The notes under the pieces: model-generated
Told to the model about the DNA's origin: nothing
Databases searched by the model: none
What the model saw: the letters and a program-made list of their open reading frames with translations, nothing else
In this document: piece after piece, positions 17,541-26,290 of the stretch
Numbering within the stretch: position 1 is the first letter of the stretch
Layout: every line of letters starts with the position of its first letter
Translations under genes and position numbers: made by a program
Assembly: GCA_038206985.1 (NCBI GenBank)
Contig: JBBRAH010000011.1
Coordinates: 1 to 64,000, forward strand
Origin: CAXMST01 sp038206985
GTDB taxonomy: Bacteria > Actinomycetota > Thermoleophilia > Solirubrobacterales > 70-9
Direction of reading: 5' to 3'
Length of the DNA stretch: 64,000 nt

Positions 17541-18917
17541 ATGGAGGGAACTCTCTTCGGCGATGAGGCACAGCCCGGCGGGTCCGCACCCGACGCCCCC
17601 GGCCCAGTCGCCGAGCCCGCGGCGCCGCTGGCGGTTCGCATGCGACCGGCGGGCCTCGAGGATCTCGTGGGCCAGGAGCACCTTCTGCAGCCGGGCTCGG
17701 CACTGCGGACGGCGATCGAGTCGGGCAATCCGCACTCGATGATTCTGCACGGCCCACCCGGCACGGGCAAGACCACGATCGCCCGGCTGGTCGCCTCGGC
17801 CGCGGGCTGGGCCTTCGAGGAGGAGTCCGCCGTCAACGCGGGTCGGGCCGAGGTGCGGGCGGTGCTCGAGCGGGCCGAGCAACGCCGCAGTGGCGGCGGG
17901 CGTCGCACGGTCTTCTTCCTGGACGAGATCCACCGCTTCAACAAGGCCCAGCAGGACGCGCTGCTGCCGGCGGTCGAGGACGGGCTGATCGTGCTCATCG
18001 GCGCGACCACCGAGAACCCCTACTTCGAGGTCAACTCGGCGCTGATCTCCCGCTGTCAGGTCTACGAACTGCAGGCTCTGGAGGCGACCGACGTCGCCGA
18101 TCTGTTGCGCAGGGCGCTGGCGGATCCGGAACGCGGCCTCGCCAACCCGCCCACGGTCGAGGACGAGGCGATTGAGTTGCTCGCCCACCGCTCCGGCGGC
18201 GACGGCCGCGCTGCCCTCGGGGCGCTCGAGCGGGCGGTGGCGACCGCGAACGCGACGGACGGTGGTGCCGTGGATCTGGCGGCCGCCGAGGACGCGCTGC
18301 AGCGCAAGGCGGTTCGCTACGACCGCAAGGGCGATCGCCACTACGACTACATCTCGGCCTGGATCAAGGCGACCCGGGGCTCCGATCCCGACGCCTCGAT
18401 CTACTACCTGGCGGCGATGCTCGAGGGCGGGGAGGATCCGCGCTTCATCGCCCGCCGGATGGTGATCTTCGCCTCCGAGGACGTCGGCAACTCGGATCCC
18501 CAGGCGCTGCTCGTGGCGACGGCAGCGGGCGCCGCGGTGGATCGCGTCGGCCTGCCGGAATGTCGGATCAACCTCGCCCAGGCCGCCGTCTATCTGGCGC
18601 TGGCTTCGAAATCGAACGCCTCCTACGCGGCCCTCGGGCACGCCATCTCCGCGATCCGCCGCGACGGCGCGCTCGACCCGCCCGCCTACCTGCGCGATGC
18701 CAGCTACGAGGGCGCTGAGGCCCTCGGGCGAGGCCAGGGCTACGAGTACCCGCACGACGCCCCCGAGGGTGTGGCCTCCCAGCGGCTGCTCCCCGAAGCG
18801 ATCGCCGATCGCCGCTTCTTCGAGCCCACCGACCGCGGCTGGGAGGCCGCGGCCGTCACCGCGCTCGAAGGCCGCCGCCGCGTCTCGGGCGGAGGCCCAC
18901 CCGTCCCGTCTGGCTGA
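17541..18917 (+). CDS. rarA: replication-associated recombination protein A
   Basis: 458-aa AAA+ ATPase of the RarA/MgsA/WRNIP1 family, a clamp-loader-like protein that acts at stalled replication forks. It has Walker A HGPPGTGKTT (about 70-79), Walker B VFFLDEIHRFNKAQQDALLP, sensor-1 LIGATTENP and the arginine-finger-bearing NSALISRCQVYEL. The C-terminal tetramerisation part has DYISAWIKATRGSDPDASIYYLAAMLEGGEDP and EDVGNSDP, both typical of the family. ATG 17541 is used; the longer open frame upstream is antisense to DUF1385. The aldehyde dehydrogenase gene begins 25 bp downstream. Confidence 0.95.
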   Translation: MEGTLFGDEAQPGGSAPDAPGPVAEPAAPLAVRMRPAGLEDLVGQEHLLQPGSALRTAIESGNPHSMILHGPPGTGKTTIARLVASAAGWAFEEESAVNAGRAEVRAVLERAEQRRSGGGRRTVFFLDEIHRFNKAQQDALLPAVEDGLIVLIGATTENPYFEVNSALISRCQVYELQALEATDVADLLRRALADPERGLANPPTVEDEAIELLAHRSGGDGRAALGALERAVATANATDGGAVDLAAAEDALQRKAVRYDRKGDRHYDYISAWIKATRGSDPDASIYYLAAMLEGGEDPRFIARRMVIFASEDVGNSDPQALLVATAAGAAVDRVGLPECRINLAQAAVYLALASKSNASYAALGHAISAIRRDGALDPPAYLRDASYEGAEALGRGQGYEYPHDAPEGVASQRLLPEAIADRRFFEPTDRGWEAAAVTALEGRRRVSGGGPPVPSG

Positions 18918-18942
18918 GTGGCCAATATGATCAGCCAGGGCT

Positions 18943-20505
18943 ATGGGACTCGACTCCTTCAACCCGGCATCGGGAGAGCTGATCGGATCGGTGGAGACGA
19001 TCGAACCTGCGGACGTCCAGGGGGTCGTTGACGACGTCGCCGAGGTGCAGCCGCTGTGGGGTGAGCTGTCGCTCGCCGACCGGGCCGGCTACATGGAGCG
19101 GGCTGCCGAGGTGCTGGCCGCCGAGGTCGAGGACGTCGCGCGCCTGCTTGCCGCTGAGCAGGGCAAGCCGATCACCGAGGCCTACACGATGGAGGTGGTG
19201 CCCACGATCGACGCGCTCGGCTGGATCGCCGAGGCCGGGCCGAGCATTCTCGACGACGACGAGATCAAGATGGGCGGCAGCCTCTTCCTCGCCAAGAAGG
19301 CGAAGTACAGCTACGAGCCGCTCGGTGTGGTCGGTGTGATCGCGCCCTGGAACTACCCCTGGTCGATCCCCTTCGGCGAGGTCGCGATCGCCCTGATGGC
19401 CGGCAACGGCGTGGTGCTCAAGCCGGCCAGCCTGACCCCGCTGCTCGGCGAGCGAATCCGTTCGATCTTCGAGAAGGCGGGGCTGCCCGAGGGACTGATC
19501 CGGGTGATTCACGGCGGCGGCGAGGTCGGCGCGGCGTTGGTCGAGTCGAGCGCGCGGAAGATCTTCTTCACCGGCTCGGTCGGGGTCGGCTACAGCGTCG
19601 GTGAGGAGTGCGCCAAGCGGATGAAAGGCGCGGTCCTGGAGCTCGGCGGCAAGGATCCCGCGATCGTCTGTGCCGACGCTGAGTTACCCAACGCCGTCAG
19701 CGGCATCGTCTGGGGCGGGTTCGCCAATTCGGGGCAGACCTGCTCGGGCATCGAACGCGTCTACGTGCTCGAGGATGTAGCCGAGGAGTTCCTCGCCCGG
19801 CTCGTGCACGAGACCGAGCGCCTGCAGCTCGGCGACCCGCAGAGCTGGGACGTCGAGATCGGGCCGATGGTCAGCCCGGATCAGTTCGAGCTGGTCAACG
19901 AGCTGGTCGACGATGCGATTGCGTCTGGCGCTGAGCGCCTCTGCGGCGGACCGCAGGAAGTCGATGGGTCGCCGGGCAGCTACATCGCGCCGACCGTGCT
20001 CTCCGGCGTGCGCCAAAGCATGCGGATCATGAAGGAGGAGATCTTCGGCCCGGTCCTGCCGGTGATCGTTGTCGCCAACGAGGAGGAGGCGATCGAGCTC
20101 GCCAACGAGTCCGACTTCGGGCTGGGCGCCTCGGTCTGGACGCGGGATCGGCGCAAGGGCGAGCGCATGGCCCGGAGGATCGAGTCGGGCATGGTCTGGA
20201 TCAACGACCACTCCTACAGCCACGCCGCCATCCAGACGCCCTGGGGCGGAGTCAAGGACTCCGGTCTGGGCCGCTCGCATTCGAAGTTCGGCTTCTACGA
20301 GTGCGTGGACATCAAGCTCGTCTCCTGGCAGGCGGCCCGCAGCCGTGATTTCTGGTGGCACCCGTATGACTCCACCCTGGGCGAGGCGATCCGCTCGAGC
20401 GCGGCCGTGCTCTACGGCTCCAACGGTGGCCGGGTCAAAGCACTGCGCGAGGGCGGCGGCTCACTGATCCGCACCGGTGCCCGAACCCTGCGCAAGGGCC
20501 GTTGA
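18943..20505 (+). CDS. aldehyde dehydrogenase family protein
   Basis: 520-aa NAD(P)-dependent aldehyde dehydrogenase, about 30-40 residues longer than usual because of a basic C-terminal extension. Cofactor Asn in APWNYPW (about 137), general-base Glu in VLELGGKDP (about 233) and catalytic Cys in ANSGQTCSG (about 267). The PWGGVKDSGLGRSHSKFGFYE end is typical of the succinic semialdehyde / betaine aldehyde dehydrogenase-like branch, and the tail SLIRTGARTLRKGR may touch the membrane. It is not closely alike in sequence to the ALDH at 456-1901, so they are separate subfamilies. Substrate undetermined. The stop is only 7 bp from the end of the convergent PRC-barrel pseudogene. Confidence 0.93.
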   Translation: MGLDSFNPASGELIGSVETIEPADVQGVVDDVAEVQPLWGELSLADRAGYMERAAEVLAAEVEDVARLLAAEQGKPITEAYTMEVVPTIDALGWIAEAGPSILDDDEIKMGGSLFLAKKAKYSYEPLGVVGVIAPWNYPWSIPFGEVAIALMAGNGVVLKPASLTPLLGERIRSIFEKAGLPEGLIRVIHGGGEVGAALVESSARKIFFTGSVGVGYSVGEECAKRMKGAVLELGGKDPAIVCADAELPNAVSGIVWGGFANSGQTCSGIERVYVLEDVAEEFLARLVHETERLQLGDPQSWDVEIGPMVSPDQFELVNELVDDAIASGAERLCGGPQEVDGSPGSYIAPTVLSGVRQSMRIMKEEIFGPVLPVIVVANEEEAIELANESDFGLGASVWTRDRRKGERMARRIESGMVWINDHSYSHAAIQTPWGGVKDSGLGRSHSKFGFYECVDIKLVSWQAARSRDFWWHPYDSTLGEAIRSSAAVLYGSNGGRVKALREGGGSLIRTGARTLRKGR

Positions 20506-20511
20506 GCCCGC

Positions 20512-20775
20512 TCAGCGCGGCGGGCCGAGTTCGGATCCGGCGACGCTGAGGACTACGCCGCGCTCGCGCAGCGAGGCGATCTGCTCCTCGTCGGCGTAGA
20601 GCCGGCCCTTTAGCACCCCGCCGCGCAGGTTGAGGCCCTAGAAGATGTCGAGGCTGTCGTTGGCGACGACCTCGTCGACCGTGCCGACCTCGGCCCCGGT
20701 GCTGTCAAAGACGGGCAGCCCCGCCTCGACCGCGAGGTAGGCGATCGGGCTGCCGAGATCAGCGGGAATGGCCAT
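20512..20775 (-). pseudogene. PRC-barrel-like protein interrupted by an in-frame TAG
   Basis: An 87-residue PRC-barrel-like frame split by one amber codon. The first 45 codons (20775-20641) encode MAIPADLGSPIAYLAVEAGL...VFDSTGAEVGTVDEVVANDSLDIF; TAG is at 20640-20638; reading continues without a shift as GLNLRGGVLKGRLYADEEQI...ERGVVLSVAG to a TGA at 20514-20512. The second half has normal PRC-barrel pattern (strand, then ADEEQIASLRERGVVL), so the two parts were one gene. PRC-barrel domains occur in RimM and in photosynthetic reaction-centre H subunits, and small stand-alone ones are of unknown role. GAG to TAG is one base change. It is either a recent nonsense mutation, a sequencing error, or readthrough; I favour the first two. 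Confidence 0.8.
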
Positions 20776-20959
20776 CAGTGCCACCGTAGCGCCCCAGCGC
20801 GAGCATCGGCCTGCCAATCGCAACCTTGCAGTAGCCGTGCAGTCCGGCCGTGAGGTCCGGTGAGCGTGTCGATTCGCGCAAAGACACACGGTCGCTTCAC
20901 TGCGAATAGCCGACCGTATAGGTCAGTAGATCGTCTCAGAGTTCGCGGGTCAGCCGGTG

Positions 20960-21469
20960 TCAGGCTCGGCGGCGCAGGTCGGCCAGGGCCAGTTGCTCGC
21001 CGTGGAAGGCCGGCTGGGGGAACTCGGCCAGCGGAAACCAGCGCGCCTGACGCGACTCGTCCGAGATCTGCCACTCGCCGCCGGGGACCTCGTGGCAGTG
21101 GTAGGCGACATCGAAGATCGGTTGGGCCTCGGGGCCGGTGCCGTAGGTCGAGGCGTAGATCCCGATCAGCCCGAGGACCTCGATCTCGAGGCCGGTCTCC
21201 TCGCGGACCTCGCGGGCGATCGCCCCGGGCCCGCCCTCGCCCGGCTCGACGAAGCCGCCCGGCATGTTCCATTTGCCCTTCTCGGGCTCCTGATTCCGCT
21301 CGAGCGCCAGGAAGGAGCCGTCCCGGTCGATCCAGGCCTGCACGGTGGGCGTCGGATTCTCGTAGTGGACGAAGCCGCAATTCGGACATGTCGGGCGGTC
21401 GGGATCGGGCGGCTCGGAGGGCCGCAGTTCGAGCTCCGTGGCGCAGCGCGGGCAGTAGGTGATCTCCAT
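20960..21469 (-). CDS. Nudix hydrolase with N-terminal zinc ribbon
   Basis: 169-aa Nudix hydrolase. An N-terminal zinc ribbon with two Cys pairs (YCPRCA and CPNCG, residues 5-9 and about 28-32) precedes the catalytic domain. The Nudix box GGFVEPGEGGPGAIAREVRE, then ETGLEIEV, fits G-x5-E-x7-R-E-x2-E-E-x-G. The zinc ribbon arrangement is seen in NADH pyrophosphatases (NudC) and in some ADP-ribose or nucleotide hydrolases, so a dinucleotide or NDP-sugar is the likely substrate class; the exact one is unknown. Length is shorter than NudC (about 250). It is on the same strand and 28 bp after the MepA-like gene, but no functional link is evident. Confidence 0.9.
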   Translation of the reverse strand: MEITYCPRCATELELRPSEPPDPDRPTCPNCGFVHYENPTPTVQAWIDRDGSFLALERNQEPEKGKWNMPGGFVEPGEGGPGAIAREVREETGLEIEVLGLIGIYASTYGTGPEAQPIFDVAYHCHEVPGGEWQISDESRQARWFPLAEFPQPAFHGEQLALADLRRRA

Positions 21470-21497
21470 TGGGGGAACCTACCCGCCGGCCGGCCCC

Positions 21498-22268
21498 TCA
21501 GTCGCCAGGCAGCCGCGCGTGCAGGTGGTTGTCGTGGTTGGCCAGCGGCACGACCACACCGGTCGGGCCCTCCAGCGGCAGGCTCGGGCCCACGAAGACC
21601 TTCTCGGCTCCGGCCGCGACGAAGCGATCGACCAGATCCTGCGCGAGCCTGACGTCCACCTGCGAGGGTCGGTTCGGCGGGCGCACACGCCGATCCGTGC
21701 GCGGGTAGTAGACGTCGATGTCGAGGCCGTTCTGGTGGGAGGCGTGGCCGATCGAGCCGAACTGCGGTCCGAAGTCGCCGCCCTCGGGGCGGCTCAGATC
21801 GCCGATCGCGACGCGCGGAGCGCGGGGATGGGCCGCGGAGAATCCGCGCATCACCCGCAGCGTCTCGCGAACCAGGCGGTCGGTCCCCCAACGACGCCAC
21901 TCGCGGCTCGGCCGGCGCTTGAGGATCGGGTCCCAACTGACCCAGGCGCGGCCCTCCGCGGGCAGCAGCACTCCGTCTTTCAGGGAGCCGGCGGCCGGGT
22001 CGCCCAGCGCGGCGGACCGGTGCCACTCGATCGGTCGCTCCGATGCCCCTCGTCCGGGACGGGCGGCGGGCTTGTCCCGACGGACGGCCCCGCGCCGAGC
22101 CGGCTCCGCACCGCTGCCGCCGTCACCCGCCGCATCCGTGAGTGGCTGGGGCGACTCCTCCGTACCCCGGTCCAGCCCTGTGGCCGCGCCCGCCAACCCA
22201 CAGGCCAGGGCGATGCCGGCGAGAGCCGGTAGATAGAGGCGGCGCCTCCTGCGTTGCCGCGGGGTCAT
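21498..22268 (-). CDS. MepA-like penicillin-insensitive murein endopeptidase (M74)
   Basis: 256-aa exported peptidase of the MepA (M74, LAS) group, which cuts D-Ala-meso-DAP cross-links in peptidoglycan. A signal peptide follows the basic start MTPRQRRRRRLYLPALAG. The zinc motif HASHQNGLDIDV (H-x6-D type, near residue 175) is followed by YYPR and, near the C-terminus, ANHDNHLHARL with the third ligand and catalytic His. A Pro/Gly/Arg-rich linker of about 60 residues separates the signal peptide from the catalytic domain. Start: ATG 22268 is chosen, but ATG 22289 seven codons upstream is possible. MepA is best known from proteobacteria, so its presence here is of interest. Confidence 0.85.
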   Translation of the reverse strand: MTPRQRRRRRLYLPALAGIALACGLAGAATGLDRGTEESPQPLTDAAGDGGSGAEPARRGAVRRDKPAARPGRGASERPIEWHRSAALGDPAAGSLKDGVLLPAEGRAWVSWDPILKRRPSREWRRWGTDRLVRETLRVMRGFSAAHPRAPRVAIGDLSRPEGGDFGPQFGSIGHASHQNGLDIDVYYPRTDRRVRPPNRPSQVDVRLAQDLVDRFVAAGAEKVFVGPSLPLEGPTGVVVPLANHDNHLHARLPGD

Positions 22269-22363
22269 GGGATCGAAGCTAAGGCCCATCGCTTAAGCCC
22301 TACGAAACAGCTCGCGCCAGCGGTCCATCGGCGCCTTCCGGATGCCGCTGCCACCCAGGTAGA

Positions 22364-23941
22364 GTGCGGGCCGTTCGGGATGTACGACAGTCGCGATGGT
22401 GCGGCGCCGACCCGAGAAAGAGGTCTGGGTTCGATGTTGAGGGGCACACGGCGGAGGCGCTGAGCGCAAGCCCGACCCGACGGCATTTGGCGCTCGCCGT
22501 AGGCGGGCTGCTCCTCCTTGCCGTCCTCGCGGTTGTTCTGCGGGGCCCGTTGTATCCCGGTGGCGATGCGCTCTCGGCGCTCGGCTGGGGCGACGAGATC
22601 CTCGCCGGGAACCGGCCCAACTTCGACGTCTGGGCACCGGCCAAGCACCCGCTGACCATCGCCGTCGGCGCCTTCGCGTCGCTCTTCGGCCCAAGCACCG
22701 CCATCACGCTGCTCATCGCGTTCTCACTTGCCTCGTTCGGGCTGCTCGGCTACGCTGCCTATCGCTTCGCTCGCCTGCTCGGCGGCCCGCTCGCCGGCGG
22801 CGTCGCCGCACTGGTCCTGCTCACCCGTCCCGGGGTGATTGAGCTGCTGGCTACCGGCCAGAAGGACCTCCCCTTTGCCGCCCTCACGCTGTTGGCGGCG
22901 ACGCTCTTCGCGGAGGGACCAAGGCGCAACTGGCTGCGGGCGCTGGTCCTGCTTGCAATTGCGGGCCTGATCCGACCCGAGGCCTGGCTGCTCAGCGCGT
23001 TGCTCGCGGCCTGGGTCGCGATTCGCGGCGAGCCGGGCCGTCGGGTGGCCGCAATCGCACTGGCGGCCTCTGCGCCGCTCGGCTGGGCGCTCACCGACCT
23101 CGCACTGACCGGCAACCCGCTGCACACGTTCCTCGAGCGCAGGACGCGCGGCGACGGCGTCCGCACCGATCTGATCGAGTCGGGTGAGTCCGTGCTCGTC
23201 GACCCTTCCCCGTTGGACCGGTTCGCGAACGCGATCGAGATCGGAATCCTCCGCACGCTCACGGTGGGTGTCGCGATCGGCGGCCTGCTCGCATTTGCGA
23301 TCGTCGCCTGGCAGGCCCGGCGAGCGCCCCGGGGCGAACGCTGGGGATCCGTCCACGCGCCATTGGGCTGGGTTGCGGCGGGCGCCATGCTGGCCACGGG
23401 GGTCGGGGCCGTTGCGGCGTTCTCGCTCCTCAACACCCCGGTTGCGGGCCGGTTCCTGCTCGTGCCAGCCTCGGTCCTGGTGGTTGCCTGGGCAGCCCTG
23501 ATCTGGGTCGGCGGCGAGCAATCGACCGGGCCGCGGTTGCGCGCCCTGGCCCTGGCCGGGCTCCTCGCCGGTGTGATCACCCTCGCGCTCGCGATCCCCG
23601 ACAACCTCGACGACATCAACGAGACCACCGACGAGAGCGAACTCTTCGCCGGCGTCTACGACGGCGCGGTTGACCTCGCCGCGATGGACGTCGTTGCGGA
23701 TGAGGTGGCGCGCTGCGACGGGCTGGCCATCGGGCCTCCGGACCTGCTCGTCGCGGCGGCCAGAGTGCAGATCGCGATGGAACTCGGCGTGACCATGCGC
23801 GAGATTCCCGTGCGCCAGCTCGACAGGGCTCCCCCCGGCGCGGCGGTGTTCAGGGCAGATGGCGGAGCGGGCCCTGGCCCGCCCGGGGACGCAGAGCCGC
23901 TTGCCGCATTCGGGGGCTGGAGCTTCTACGGCTGCGAGTAG
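22364..23941 (+). CDS. membrane glycosyltransferase-like protein
   Basis: About 525-aa integral membrane protein with some 12 hydrophobic segments and the feel of a GT-C (PMT/ArnT-like) sugar transferase, but with no motif that fixes the family. Notable parts are LLAVLAVVLRGPLYPGGDALSALGWGDEILAG in the first extracytoplasmic loop (Asp/Glu there is where GT-C enzymes keep catalytic acids), KHPLT, RRTRGDGVRT after the seventh segment and an extracytoplasmic C-terminal domain after residue 430 ending ...FGGWSFYGCE. The start is uncertain: GTG 22364 is the first start in frame, but the coding character is clear only from about 22430. A nine-codon out-of-frame ORF (ATG 22434) with a GAGG site lies across the 5' end and could be a leader peptide. 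Confidence 0.65.
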   Translation: MRAVRDVRQSRWCGADPRKRSGFDVEGHTAEALSASPTRRHLALAVGGLLLLAVLAVVLRGPLYPGGDALSALGWGDEILAGNRPNFDVWAPAKHPLTIAVGAFASLFGPSTAITLLIAFSLASFGLLGYAAYRFARLLGGPLAGGVAALVLLTRPGVIELLATGQKDLPFAALTLLAATLFAEGPRRNWLRALVLLAIAGLIRPEAWLLSALLAAWVAIRGEPGRRVAAIALAASAPLGWALTDLALTGNPLHTFLERRTRGDGVRTDLIESGESVLVDPSPLDRFANAIEIGILRTLTVGVAIGGLLAFAIVAWQARRAPRGERWGSVHAPLGWVAAGAMLATGVGAVAAFSLLNTPVAGRFLLVPASVLVVAWAALIWVGGEQSTGPRLRALALAGLLAGVITLALAIPDNLDDINETTDESELFAGVYDGAVDLAAMDVVADEVARCDGLAIGPPDLLVAAARVQIAMELGVTMREIPVRQLDRAPPGAAVFRADGGAGPGPPGDAEPLAAFGGWSFYGCE

Positions 23942-24065
23942 GGCCCGGCCTCGCCCTCAGGCTCCGGACCCGAGCTCGCCGGGCGGGGGACCGAAGCCGG
24001 GATTCGGCTGGCTCTTTGCCCAGGGTGAGGGGTCCGATGGGACACCCCCCGCTAGCGTTTTCGGG

Positions 24066-24815
24066 GTGGCGGCCCACCCGACAGCCTCAGATGCGGCGGT
24101 TGCGGTTCGCACCGAGCGCCTGTATCGCGCCTATGGCGACAGCTGGGCGCTTGAGGACGTCGCGCTGAGCCTGCCCGCCGGGGAGACCCTGGCGCTGATC
24201 GGCTCCAACGGCGCCGGCAAATCAACCCTGCTTCGAATCCTCGCCTCGCTCCTGCGGGCGACCGAGGGCGAGGTCGCGGTGCTCGGCTGCGAGTTGCCGC
24301 GGGAGGCCTGGAGGCTGCGGGGCCGGATCGGCTACCTCGGCCACCAGGCCCTGTTGTACCGGGACCTGAGCGCTGCGGAGAACCTCCGCTTCCACGCCCG
24401 GCTCTTCGGACTCCCCGGCGATGGCGCGTCACGGATCGCCGAGCTACTCGAACGGGTCGAGCTCTCCCACCGGGCTTCCAGCCGGGTGGCGGAGATGTCG
24501 GCGGGGATGATCCAGCGTCTGGCGATCTGCCGGGCCGTCCTGCACGAGCCCGAGCTGCTGCTCCTCGACGAGCCGTTCGCCAACCTCGACCCCGAGGGGG
24601 TGCGCACGGTCGAGCCCCTGCTCGCCGCCGGTGAGGGCCGCAGTCGGGTGATCGTCAGCCACGACGTCGCCGGCGCCCTGGCGAGCTCCAACCGGGTGCT
24701 CGCGCTTACCCGCAGCGGGGCCGTCGCCTACCACGGCTCCTCCTCCGGGCTGGACGAAGACTCGGCGCGCGCGGTCTACTCCGACCGGGCGCGGGCGCGG
24801 GCGGGAGCGGCATGA
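24066..24815 (+). CDS. ccmA: heme ABC exporter ATP-binding protein CcmA
   Basis: 249-aa ABC-transporter ATPase. Walker A is GSNGAGKST (about 54-62), the signature motif is the unusual MSAGMIQRLAICRA in place of LSGGQ, Walker B is LLLLDEPFANLDPE, and the H-loop His is in VSHDVAG. In Ccm System I, CcmA drives release of heme bound to CcmC/CcmE on the outside of the membrane; it works with CcmB. The MSAGMxQR signature and the ccmB, ccmC neighbours identify it. GTG 24066 is the start; the upstream part of the open frame belongs to the preceding gene's tail region. Its stop overlaps ccmB by four bases (ATGA). Confidence 0.93.
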   Translation: MAAHPTASDAAVAVRTERLYRAYGDSWALEDVALSLPAGETLALIGSNGAGKSTLLRILASLLRATEGEVAVLGCELPREAWRLRGRIGYLGHQALLYRDLSAAENLRFHARLFGLPGDGASRIAELLERVELSHRASSRVAEMSAGMIQRLAICRAVLHEPELLLLDEPFANLDPEGVRTVEPLLAAGEGRSRVIVSHDVAGALASSNRVLALTRSGAVAYHGSSSGLDEDSARAVYSDRARARAGAA

Positions 24816-25498
24816 AGGGCCCGGGCACCTTCCGCGTGGCCGCGGTGATCCTCGCCAAGGACCTGCGGGTCGAGCTGCGCACCCTGGAGTCGGTGCCGGC
24901 GATGATCATCTTTTCGACCACGATTTACGTGATCTTCCGCTTCGCCCTCGACCGCACCAGCCTCGAGGGTGGGCTCGCCGCCGGCGTGTTGCTGGTCACG
25001 ATCCTCTTCGCGGCGCTACTCGCGATCAACCGCGTGTTCGTCGCCGAGCGCGAGCAGGGGGGCTTCGAGGCGATCCGCCTTGCCCCGGTGGACGGTACGG
25101 CGCTGTTGATCGCCAAGGCCGCGGCCCTCGTCATCTACCTGGCGATCCTCGAACTGGTGGCGCTGCCCATCTTCGGGCTCTTCTTCCTCGACAGCGCGGC
25201 CGCCTTCTGGCCCCTGATCCCCGTGCTGCTTTTGGTCAACCTCGGCCTCGCGGTGACCGGTGCCCTGATCTCCTCGATGGCGACCAACTCGCGGGCCCGC
25301 GACCTGCTCGCGCCGCTCATCCTGCTGCCGCTGATCGTGCCCCTGATGATCGCCGGAGCGGGAGCGGCCGAGCCGCTCTTCGCTGCCGGTGGGCCTTCAT
25401 ACGACGATTACGGGCAGTGGCTGGGCATCCTGGCTTTGTACGATTCGATCTTCGTGCTGATCGGGTACGCCGTCTTCGACTTCCTTCTCGAGGACTGA
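24812..25498 (+). CDS. ccmB: heme exporter permease CcmB
   Basis: 228-aa membrane protein with six hydrophobic segments, the permease partner of CcmA in cytochrome c maturation System I. It begins MKGPGTFRVAAVILAKDLRVELRTLE, and the first cytoplasmic region EREQGGFEAIRLAPV is the CcmB-typical motif that touches the ATPase. Start overlaps the ccmA stop by four bases, so the two are translationally coupled. Together CcmA and CcmB are needed to free heme from the CcmC-CcmE complex. A 48-bp gap follows before ccmC. Confidence 0.93.
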   Translation: MKGPGTFRVAAVILAKDLRVELRTLESVPAMIIFSTTIYVIFRFALDRTSLEGGLAAGVLLVTILFAALLAINRVFVAEREQGGFEAIRLAPVDGTALLIAKAAALVIYLAILELVALPIFGLFFLDSAAAFWPLIPVLLLVNLGLAVTGALISSMATNSRARDLLAPLILLPLIVPLMIAGAGAAEPLFAAGGPSYDDYGQWLGILALYDSIFVLIGYAVFDFLLED

Positions 25499-25546
25499 TG
25501 GGCGACCCGCTACGGCAACCATGCCGACCGCAGCCATGACCACTCC

Positions 25547-26287
25547 ATGAGATCGATCCGAGACAACAGCGTCCGCAACATCGCGATCCTCACTGCCCTC
25601 CTGTTGGGGGTGGCGCTCGCGCTGGTCTTCTTCTACGCCCCCGAGGACGCCGACCAGGGCTTCATCCAGAAGATCTTCTATCTGCACGTGCCCCTGGCGA
25701 TCATCGCGCTCGGCGGCTTCATCGTTGGCGGCATCCACGCGATCCAGCATCTGCGAACCGGCGATCCCAAGCACGACGCCCGCTCCTACGTCGCGATCCA
25801 CATGTCGGTGATCTTCGGCGTCGCGGTGCTGCTCACCGGTGCGGTCTGGGCCAAGGGCTCGTGGGGAATCTGGTGGGAGTGGCGCGAGCCGACCCTGGTC
25901 AGCTTCCTGATCGTCTTCCTGCTGTATGCGACCTACTACCCGCTGCGCTACGCGATCGAGGATCGGGAGCGCCAGGCGCGCTACGCCTCGGTCTTCGCCG
26001 TCACCGCCGGCGCCTTCGTCCCACTCAACTTCATGGCCGTGCGTGCCGCCGAGTCGTTCATCCACCCGCGGACATTCGGCACCGTTGACGGTGGCCTGCC
26101 GCCGAAGATGTGGTTGACGTTTCTCGTCTGTATGGCTGCCTTCGCGCTGCTCTGGTACGCGCTGGTCCGCTTCGAGCTGACCGCCAAGCGCACCCGCGGG
26201 CAGCTCTCGCGCCTGCGCCGGGCTCTCGATGGCGGTCCGCCCGCTCCGGGATCCGGTTCGCGGATCGCGCCCGAGGGAGCGCGCTGA
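25547..26287 (+). CDS. ccmC: heme-handling protein CcmC
   Basis: 246-aa six-helix membrane protein of the CytC assembly family. The tryptophan-rich motif WGIWWEWREPTL (about residues 105-116) binds heme on the outer face. Conserved His residues flank it: one in FYLHVPLA (about 47) and another near PRTFG on the last loop (FIHPRTFG). In System I, CcmC loads heme onto CcmE. No ccmE or ccmF is in this window. The C-terminal tail is basic and extended (RRALDGGPPAPGSG...), unlike shorter proteobacterial CcmC. It lies in the operon between ccmB and a ccmD-like gene. Confidence 0.94.
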   Translation: MRSIRDNSVRNIAILTALLLGVALALVFFYAPEDADQGFIQKIFYLHVPLAIIALGGFIVGGIHAIQHLRTGDPKHDARSYVAIHMSVIFGVAVLLTGAVWAKGSWGIWWEWREPTLVSFLIVFLLYATYYPLRYAIEDRERQARYASVFAVTAGAFVPLNFMAVRAAESFIHPRTFGTVDGGLPPKMWLTFLVCMAAFALLWYALVRFELTAKRTRGQLSRLRRALDGGPPAPGSGSRIAPEGAR

Positions 26288-26290
26288 GCG

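Noticed and set aside
15020..17566. Very long forward open frame of 848 codons antisense to ftsH and DUF1385
   Set aside because: It runs opposite to two well-supported genes, is dominated by V, G, L, R, D and has no motif; typical antisense shadow in high-GC DNA.
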